NCBI RefSeq assembly: GCF_000224145.3
Contig: NC_020173.2
Location: forward strand, 304,005 to 368,004
Direction of reading: 5' to 3'
From: Ciona intestinalis
Lineage: Eukaryota; Chordata; Ascidiacea; Phlebobranchia; Cionidae
DNA: 64,000 nt
Positions 55,817 to 64,000 of the stretch are shown in pieces. The notes beneath the pieces were generated by a model. That model saw only the letters and a program-made list of their open reading frames with translations, was not told where the DNA came from and did no database searches. A program made the translations under genes and the position numbers. The first letter of the stretch is position 1; every line of letters begins with the position of its first letter.

Positions 55817-58800
55817 GCCGAGTTCATACGAACCAATGGATCGTCCTACAGTAACCTATAGAGTGGCATGGCTGTTATATTCCGTTGCGTAACAGGTAGA
55901 AAAAAAAGGCTTCTCTCGCTTTTGTTTCCCGCAACAGAAGGCCGCCTCAATTGTTAGGTCACTGTTGGAAACGCGCGGGTACGAAACACAATCGATGGCA
56001 CAGTAAAGGGGGCATGGTTGCTGAAGGGTTCAAGCCCGATGTAAAGACACTCGAGACAAAACACATCGGACTAAAATAGATATTGGCTTGTTCTTCACGC
56101 TGACGAGGTGAAACCAAACTGGGATAATTCTTATAAAACTATTTCATGGAAAGCACGTTGCGCGTATTTCTTATCTGTAGTTCAAAATAAATAGATTGCC
56201 TTCCAGCTAGTCGATGTTAACGGCGATTTAAAACCTATTGAAAATGCACTGTGCACATTTACTGGAACTTTCTGCTATGCAGAGCTTTATTATGTTTTGT
56301 GGTTTATGCAAATATCAGAAATTGCAACAGCACGAGCCTGAGTCACACGAAATAACCCTCCCGAAACTTGAGCGGAAGTACATATGACGACATAAACACG
56401 ACGCGTTTAAAACTTTCCATTAACTAATGAGGTTCGACGAGGCAGTAAATTACAATAATACGTGCGGGGTGTATATTATCTATTCGAAATTTTCTGTTCC
56501 GTTTAATAAAATTACCAGTATTAATAGAAACAGAACGGTAAAATTACCACGTTGTGTTACAATTTTGATTATTCATTGATTTACAATGATCACACGACCG
56601 ACTAAGCAACTACCATAAAGAAACAACTGCATTGGTGGGAAGTTGAAATTTTACAGGATACGCACGCGAGACATGCCAAACGTGCGTGGTTTTCAGGCCA
56701 CACGTAAAGCATGCGCCGACCACGCATGAAGCACGACCACGACGCATGTTCACACGGGTAAAAACTAAATACTAGTAACACGGGGATAACAGCTCGAACG
56801 TTTTTCAAACTTTCAATGTCGTTTTATATGACAAGGACACACGCGTTAAATCCATAGGTGTATGAGGGATTTCATGTAACCGAGCAACGAATCATACTTA
56901 GCATAAGGTACACAGATAATGGCGATACTACTAAAAACACATTAAGTTGGTGGAATTCGTACTCCTCACTATAAATTTAAAAACAAGTATTTTGCACTAA
57001 GCTATATTCAACGGCGAAAACAATAAAAACGTAGACAACGATGTGCTACACGAGCAGAGAGACACGCCCACCACACACCTACAATTTACCAACGATTGTA
57101 CAAAAGCGCAGCAGTGCCCTCTAGCCGATTTGGCTGAGGTAAAAGTATAGCATAGAGATGTCAGCAAAGATACACAATTTAATTTAAAGTTAAAATCGAA
57201 TTGTGTATTGGTTTAAATTTTAAATGCATAATGATAGATTTTAAATCTTTGCTAAGCAGTTTCATATTAATCAAACATAAGGTTAATCAATAATCAACAT
57301 ATATTAGAAATTAGAATGAATCATTTATTAAGCAGTCTAAAAGTACACACTGCTCTAATTTAACCCTGCGTATTCAACATCATTGAAAGTTATGAAACTA
57401 CGTACACAGACACAGAAAGACATACTTCGCCGAAGATGACATGTCAGCCCTGGACTGTTGGCAGCTGACCAAGCAATAAGCCTCAGCTTTACACTACACT
57501 ACCGCAGCAAATTTAGAATGCTGTTATGGAGAAGATCTAAAGGTACTACCAAAGTTTCAAAGTATAAAACAGCTTCTGAAAAAATCGCAAGAGTGAAAAC
57601 AATTGGACAGTGCAACAATGTATGAAATTTCCAATCAGAAAAAAAAGTCACTGAACTATAACCGTTAAACAAATACAAATTTTATGCTTTTTCTGTGTCA
57701 CTTGTCGAATATATAGACAATTTTAATATATATATATATAAACTTTATCATGTTTTAAATTTTCTTTAGTATTTTAGAAACTAGAAACTGTCCAGGTTGA
57801 GTGATGGGAAATTCCATGTAATGTCACACAACCAATTTTTCGGGGTTGAATTTGCAGTTTTTATCACAGATTTTTTTTAGAAGCTATGTCCTTGTTTAAA
57901 ACTTTGTTGGTAGTGGTACCTCGTACCTTTACATCACATTTAAGCGTTTTTATCAATACACAAATTTTGATTTTTTAATGCCAATGGTTTGCCTCCTTAA
58001 AAGCAGGGTAACCTTTTCACCCATATGAATATGGTTGTCTTAATTGTAATCCATGCATTTAAAAAATCACTCTTCATAACTGATCACCAACAAAGTAAAA
58101 ATATGTGGTTACCCCAAAGCGAGTAGAAACAGGCATGCCCAACGTGTTGGACCTATCTCAGTTGGACCGCAAGTGGTTTAATAAAAAAAATCAAAACATC
58201 TGCTGTGGCCCTCAATTAATCGCCCAATTGCCAAATCGTTAAACGCTTTGTACAAAAAATGCAAAACATGTTAAAAGGCAATTACGTACCTGTACGGCAG
58301 CATGCAGAAAAATATCCAAGATGGCGACTACTATGACAGAAGAATCGGGAAACAATAGCGATTATTTTACAATAATTTCCTTAACCTGGTCTGCATGATT
58401 TGTACACTAGTCACTCTGTGTGCCTGGAACTAAGTATTTTTGACTAAATTTCTCAAAATTTTTACGCTCTTTAATTTAATGACAACCTTACAGTTAGCGA
58501 CGCAACAAACGTCAGTAGCATGGCTGAGAGAAAACGGCACTTTAGAACGGTACACGGGTGCTATGAGAGGGATTTTCCTGCAAAAACGCAACTACGCGCC
58601 GCTAAAGATGACTTGTGACGCAATAATTGTATGTGTGACGTTTTTTGTTTGTTGCATATTAAAAACATTTCAACTAGTTTTGGTAACAAAGTCATTGAAA
58701 TTTGTGTAATTAAAGTACATTTTTTGGTAAGAGGTGTTTCGACATTCGCGACGTTGCGGCTAGTAAACTGCGTGCAGTTGGTTAGTTTAAAAGTAGATCT

Positions 58801-58983
58801 TGGGTGACGTTGGGTCAATAAAGGTTGGGCACACCTGAACTAAAAGGTTTGTAAAACAAAACCCCTGTGTATTAACTAGTGTCCTTGCCTAGCCAAACAT
58901 TAAAGATTTACAATTAAACAATACGTCATAACTTTGAAAACAACACCAAGTAAATAAGCTTTTTGACAACATAAATTATTTAC
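55817..58983. other. Upstream region or first intron of PFKFB
   Basis: About 3.2 kb between the proximal first exon and the candidate distal first exon. No supported coding sequence was found. A short TA-rich stretch (57725-57741) and scattered AT-rich sequence are present. Confidence 0.4.
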
Positions 58984-59014
58984 CTTTTCTTGTAGATTTT
59001 GAAGCGCTTGCCAT
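58984..59014 (-). CDS. Candidate alternative first exon of PFKFB
   Basis: On the minus strand an ATG at 59012-59014 opens MASASKSTRK and runs into a GTAAAT donor in phase 1, exactly the phase required by PFKFB exon 54904-55029, giving ...[14 protein letters not shown]. The proximal first exon (55774-55816, MREFRVTDDVMTGK) has the same phase. No other minus-strand gene lies between, so two promoters with different N termini are likely, as known for vertebrate PFKFB genes. Confidence 0.55.
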
Positions 59015-60991
59015 CCTTTTGTTAGTTTTGGAATAAAATTTAAACCAAACCGTTTGTTACAATGCCTACTTTCTGTTAATAAAAATAGTAATTAAACTGA
59101 AATATAAGGATTGATTTCTGTTTCAAGTACCAGCCTACCCTGAGAGACCTTCCCAGGCAACTTACATGTTTCATGAAAACTAGGCTTGTTGTATAACATG
59201 TCATGGGGACTCAACATTTCCTGCCATTAAAAAATGGCCATTCACAGTGTTTCTATTTTTGTCGATGATAAAAATGGTGTAGCGGTGTAGTTTGCAAATC
59301 TAAAAACTAAAAAGTTAATAACTAAGACGCGGCCAAATCTTTTTATGTTGGAGCTTTAAACAAATTTAAACACATTTTATACCACACTACTGCCATGAAT
59401 GAATTTAAATACGATAAGAATTTTAATAATTTTTTACCTGACATATGTTGAACCTAATCTTTATTATTTACAAAATATTGTACATTATGTAATTTACTTT
59501 ATGCGTGTGGCCTTAATGAGCGCAGTGACAGGAAGTAGTAAACACCCAGAACCACAAACAATAAATAAACCTAAAATGCATGACACATGTACACAAAGCT
59601 GCGCCACAAGAAATAATTGCTTAGTAATTTTCACTTGGTGCATACTAAAGCCCTCAAGCTATATGTGAAGAACGATTCATTTTATATAATTTAACATTAA
59701 CACAACATACTGCTGTTTTTAAAAATATACATAGACAGCCTCTTATTATTTTTTTCCTTTAATTTAAGTTCTAAATAACCTAGGTTCATATTAAACCTTT
59801 CCGTTTAAAAGCAGTAAAACGACACCTCATCAACAATACAGTATTTTAAACTAACATATCTTTAAAACTAACAGCCAACCACTTATTTAAACAAAAGTAA
59901 GAGCAGTATAACTAACATAAAGCAAAAACAATTCACTAGATAAATGGTCAAACCAGTTAAACTACTTATTCTAATACAAAACAAGTTTAAAGCAGGTAAC
60001 CCTCGTTGCTGTTGCATAACAGACTATGAATCATTGCTATGAGCGTTTATAGAAACACCCAACGATTTTAAATAGACAGTAGCATCTCTTTAAAGGTTAA
60101 GTTTGCCATGCTGAGTAAGCAATGGTTTCGCTAGTATATTCTATAGTATATCAATGCTGCATTAACACCACAAGTTTGTTTGCAAAATAGGTGTTCTCAC
60201 AGAACAAAAAGTAACTGCAAAATAAACATAACACAACCAACAAATGCGTTACCTCATACACGACGCAATGCTGTCATGACTTAATCATTGCCAGGTTTGT
60301 ACCCTAGATTTCGACATGCACAATTCCAAACACACGTTGTTTTGTAATGAAATCTTTAGTTTAATTAAACACATTATTTAAACTACTTTCCAGTTATATC
60401 CACTTTGGTTGTGCTAACAGTACGACTGCTGCATATCCCGTGCAATGTAGCACGTAGACGGAAAATCTAAAACACGCATGATGCAAGCTACCGTCACATT
60501 GAATAGGAAAAATCGCAACCGGCGTCTGTCTGGATGGCGACCTCCTTTGACCCAGCCAGTAATACAAAACAATTTTCCCACTGCATAGCAAACTCTCTAG
60601 ATTAAAAAATGCCTATTTTTTATTAACACTAACACCGCGCTACCAATTTATTGCTTATTTAGTACGAAGCAGTTAATTGCCTACCTGAACTAGATATGTC
60701 CAACGCCGTGGCTAAAAGTGGTTACGAGTCTGCCTAGTGCCTACCATAACCCAGAGTTTGATGCCGCCATTATAGGCTTCTGCTTATTTTACCTAACTCA
60801 GTAGCACTTCCATTGCTCCAAAGACGTAAAACTTTACGACTTGCCTAATTTACATACCATAAGTAATAAAAAACACAAAGTTACATAGGAGGCAACTGGG
60901 AAAGTCGGCACAAAAGAGAATGAATGAATGAATGTAACTTACTTTATCCTCGCGTGGCCGGAATATGACAGTCGTTATCACACGGGTTAAC
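59015..60991. other. Intergenic region, no gene seen
   Basis: Two kilobases with no supported coding sequence. A short GAAT repeat (GAATGAATGAATGAAT at 60919-60934) lies just before the assembly gap. Confidence 0.45.
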
Positions 60992-61076
60992 NNNNNNNNN
61001 NNNNNNNNNNNNNNNNNNNNNNNNNNNNNNNNNNNNNNNNNNNNNNNNNNNNNNNNNNNNNNNNNNNNNNNNNNNN
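60992..61076. other. Assembly gap (85 N)
   Basis: N run that truncates a SINE copy on its right side. Confidence 0.99.
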
Positions 61077-61125
61077 TACCTCTGGGTTACAGGCAGGCGC
61101 GCTAACCACTATCCACGGCACCGGA
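61077..61125 (-). repeat. tRNA-derived SINE, truncated by the gap
   Basis: On the minus strand it reads GGTGCCGTGGATAGTGGTTA, then GCGCGCCTGCCTGTAACCCA and GAGGTA up to the gap. This is the best preserved box A region of the three copies in the window. Confidence 0.75.
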
Positions 61126-61510
61126 GTATACCTGTGCTATATAACGACCAGGATAAATAAGTTACATACATTCATTCATAATATATCAAAACTGTTTAAA
61201 TACTTCTGTATGGTGCCATAAAACTTCTGGAGTGTTTGAGCAGTCATAACAAATTATTTTAGGCAATTTAGATTATAAATATATTGGAAAATACCAAAAT
61301 GAATCACAATATTAAAGTAAAGCATAACTAATGTGCCTAGCCTGTCATCAACTTCGTTTATCTGTTGAAAGTGTATATGAAACTGTGCAGACATATACAA
61401 CATAAATAATTTAACGTTACTCCCTGGAATCTAACCACCAAGTCATATGCTAGAATGAATGAAAAAAATAACCCACAGATGTGGTACAAAACAAACAAAT
61501 TTATTGGAGC

Positions 61511-62169
61511 CTATTCATTAAAGTCTGTAGTTCTTTGGTGCAATGCTTTGTCTCCAATTACAATTGTATGCTTGGGTGGTTTGATTTTTCGTCCAAACCG
61601 ACCATCACGTTTTATATTGGGGCGACCTTTAAATATAAAATTAGATACTTGCGGATTTAATGTCATACAAAGTCATAAATAGTACGTCTATGAAATAAAA
61701 ATGATTTCTTCTATGCTAAAAAAAGTATGTTTCCATTTCATATATCTACACCAACCTGACTTAGGACGGAGCCCATACTCCCTTAACCTTTGTGGCGAAC
61801 CCCATTTAACATCATCATGACCTACATTTGATACACGGCCAATAACTGCCACACAACTTGAACTGATCATAATTTCTCGTTTGGAAGGCATCTAGAAGGA
61901 TAAACCGTAATTTAAACGACGAACAAAGGTTTTATATATTATTATTTTTAACTTTACTAATCTCTATACATTTTTAAAATACCTAAAGAGTAAATTTTGT
62001 TTTCAAACCTGGACTACAGTGTTAGTATTGGTTTTGCGTGATACAGTGCAGTAAGCACCTGCAGATCTTGCGATCTGGGCACCCTTTCCTGGACGGAATT
62101 CTAATGAGCAAATCTTTGTTCCAACTGGTATAAGTCCCACAGGATAAGCATCCCCATCTTTAAACTCAG
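61511..62169 (-). CDS. MRPL2: Mitochondrial ribosomal protein L2 (uL2m), last three exons
   Basis: uL2m is a core protein of the mitochondrial large ribosomal subunit near the peptidyl transferase centre. Exons 62009-62169, 61756-61891 and 61511-61626 join in phase. They encode [17 protein letters not shown] and [16 protein letters not shown], then [20 protein letters not shown] and SNVGHDDVK, then [12 protein letters not shown] and a stop. These match the end of the uL2 family (LPVGTLINNVE, GAQYIRAAGTCG, LPSKRQM, VGRVSNVDH, GRKIRPLPP in human). The first visible exon starts in phase 1, so more 5' exons exist. I did not find them up to 64000, so they are either further right or too diverged to see. 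A minus-strand AATAAA (TTTATT at 61500-61505) lies very close to the stop. Confidence 0.93.
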
Positions 62170-62401
62170 CTGTTTAATTTGATGGAAAGCATTTATTAGG
62201 GGCAATGTAGATCCCAGAAGATTTAGTACTATTAAAGGATTAAAAAATATAGCAGAAATGACCTTATATTTCATATAATTAAAAATGATTAGTGGCAATA
62301 CATCGTTTTAAATACAAATAGTTTATAAAAAATAATTTGCCCATTTTGCACTTAACAAAAACTTATTACCAAGGTAACAGCCTTGACAGTTGACACTAGA
62401 T

Positions 62402-62460
62402 CAGGGACGGGTAACTTACAGCCCGCGAGCCAAATCCGGCCCGCGACGCGATTTTAAGCG
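62402..62460. mobile_element. hAT-like transposon end
   Basis: CAGGGACGGGTAACTTACAG followed by CCCGCGAGCCAAATCCGGCC matches the typical end of non-autonomous hAT elements (CAGGG..CGGCAAC..GGCCCGCGAGCC). More GGCCCGC blocks continue to about 62515. I do not see a matching opposite end, so the copy may be truncated, possibly by the element at 62556. Confidence 0.6.
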
Positions 62461-62555
62461 GCCCGCAGACAGTTTTCGGTCTTACATGATAATGTGGCCC
62501 GCGGCCCATAGGCGCCTCACTTGTGACAATCCAGGGTACCCTTATTAAAAATAAA

Positions 62556-62755
62556 TATAGTAGGGTGGGGAAAGATGGGACACCTTTAGAACGTAATAAC
62601 CAAATATTTATATCGTGTTTTAAACAATTAACAACGGTATATGGGAGTCGTGAGGATACAGTTCTATAATTATTTGAATTTTCTTTGTTTGCTACCAAAT
62701 GTGACGAGAAAATAGGATAAAAAGGTGTCCCATCTTCCCCCACCCTACTATATTC
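62556..62755. mobile_element. Well-preserved 200-bp MITE
   Basis: The ends are 30-base inverted repeats with one mismatch: TAGTAGGGTGGGG(A/G)AAGATG continuing GGACACCTTT, and its inverse on the right finishing CCACCCTACTA. TA or TATA flanks both sides, consistent with a TA target duplication. It is the least diverged member of the family found here and lies upstream of the visible MRPL2 exons. Confidence 0.82.
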
Positions 62756-63280
62756 TATATTAACTACGACTTTCTGCCGAAAAGCGGTTTATATTTGCGC
62801 CAGGTATAATGACCTTTTATTTAGGTTTTAAAGTTGTTATAATCGGCAGATATTTGTTATTTGGCAATAATCTTGATTGGGAAAGGCAAAACGTTTTTAT
62901 TTCCTGTGCATACAAGCTGAACGCACTTCGTCCATGTGACGTCAGAAACGCATGGCGGCATAAAGTTTGAGATCTTGGAAGTGAGGCTGGCGATTAACTC
63001 ATTTTTAGTTGGAAGTGTGTTGCAACGGATGGGTATTTCTATAAATTATTTCAAATGTAATAAAACTGAAGACATGTTTTGAATAAATTATTTTTCCTAT
63101 GAGATAGCTATGCTATCCTTGCTGTCAGTAAGTTTTTTAAATCGAGGCATTACTTTACGCGTGTACGAAGTATTTTTTGCAAATTATCTATACTTTAATG
63201 CACATACGTGAAAGTAAGGCAAAGATCCAACCTATTTTCAAGCACTTGCAGGTTAAATATTCAAGGGGACAACCGCTGCT
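62756..63280. other. Non-coding sequence, nothing recognised
   Basis: No supported exon, RNA gene or repeat was identified. The missing 5' exons of MRPL2 were looked for on the minus strand without success. Confidence 0.4.
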
Positions 63281-63824
63281 ATTATTTAAAGGGCCTAAAC
63301 ACACCCCACGTCACTTTTATTTTTTATGGTAAATTCATAAAGCGACGGTTTTATTGATTCCAAAAATACTTTGCTTATTAAAATTGGTCCAGTATAGGCG
63401 TAGATATTCGTCCTCAAACAGTGATCTCTAGCGCTATCCTTTTTTTACTACGAGCTTCGTGATTGTGACGTAGGAACGTACTAGTCACGTGACTGATTCA
63501 TTCGTAAAAGCGAAACCTGCGTTTTTTTTGTTCTTTCGTTTTTCGCTAAAAACATTGCCTCTCGCCTTTCTCAGTGTTTCTGAATGAGAGCGGCCACGCT
63601 TCAACAATTTTGTGATGTGATTTGTCACGTGGGTAGTACACTTCTCAATTTTTTCGCCACGCAACTTTCAAATCAGTTTTATGAATTTCACGGTGTTTGA
63701 GCTGGAATATCTTTGGTTATAAAGAACCGATTAAAACAAGTAAGGTGTCGTTGGAATTAGAAAAAACACACTCTATCTATTAAAGCGATGTACATTTGAG
63801 TGTGTTTAGGCCCTTTTAAATAAT
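63281..63824. mobile_element. 544-bp inverted-repeat element
   Basis: ATTATTTAAAGGGCCTAAAC followed by ACAC at the left end is mirrored by GTGTGTTTAGGCCC followed by TTTTAAATAAT at the right end (about 24 bases, one base inserted). TTAA lies at both junctions, compatible with a piggyBac-type target, but the boundaries cannot be fixed by eye. No transposase frame is present. The interior holds a CACGTGAC-type palindrome near 63485. Confidence 0.6.
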
Positions 63825-64000
63825 CAACGTGTAAATTGCTATTATGTCGTAATCATAGGCGGAGAACTTTTAAAATGCCAGGGTATGCCAAATATTTGCG
63901 TCATAGTACCAATAATATTTTAGCCACCAACAACAACAACAAAATGCACTGTTGGCAAACTGTTTGTGTCTTTTAAGCTATATTTCAAGCTATAGAATCG

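Overview
The window reads as a tunicate genome, most likely a solitary ascidian such as Ciona (inference). The genes are chordate or animal genes with short AT-rich introns (GT-AG, one GC-AG). A tyrosinase-related pigment gene, a small cationic-anionic peptide gene of the kind found in ascidian hemocytes, tRNA-derived SINE copies and small inverted-repeat elements point the same way. Coding calls rest on splice sites whose phases agree from exon to exon, and on proteins that can be aligned from memory to named families. No database was searched.

Left to right: (1) 526-10669, minus: 18 exons of CADPS/CAPS, the priming factor for dense-core vesicles, running off the left edge. (2) 11882-12831, plus: a four-exon secreted peptide precursor with an Arg/Trp-rich core and an acidic tail. 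(3) 16085-16579, minus: intronless RBM8A/Y14. (4) 18264-21625, plus: complete eight-exon tyrosinase-related protein gene with a TCACGTGA box and a TATA box. (5) 21917-24072, minus: a BRCA2-like gene with a PALB2-type motif, five BRC repeats and a C-terminal RAD51-binding-like tail but no OB-fold DNA-binding domain. A 937-bp MULE-like transposon with a perfect 9-bp target duplication lies just upstream of its known exons. (6) 25820-27115, plus: an unrecognised nine-exon coiled-coil protein. (7) 27879-28679, minus: intronless HEXIM. (8) 29650-42851, minus: a Dbl-family RhoGEF whose DH-PH part is at 29650-37564 and whose 5' exons are probably at 40180-42851. (9) 45825-47594, plus: a small secreted cysteine-rich protein. 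(10) 48369-59014, minus: PFKFB with two possible first exons and two possible last exons. (11) 61511-62169, minus: the last three exons of mitochondrial ribosomal protein L2.

The genes do not form an operon-like functional unit; they are ordinary neighbours on both strands. The most interesting items are the compact BRCA2 architecture, the complete MULE-like insertion beside it, the undescribed cationic-anionic peptide, the altered PYNT motif in HEXIM, the alternative ends of PFKFB, and a family of inverted-repeat elements (best copy 62556-62755) scattered through introns. Two assembly gaps (10122-10171 and 60992-61076) and one probable homopolymer frameshift (54420-54426) limit the annotation.
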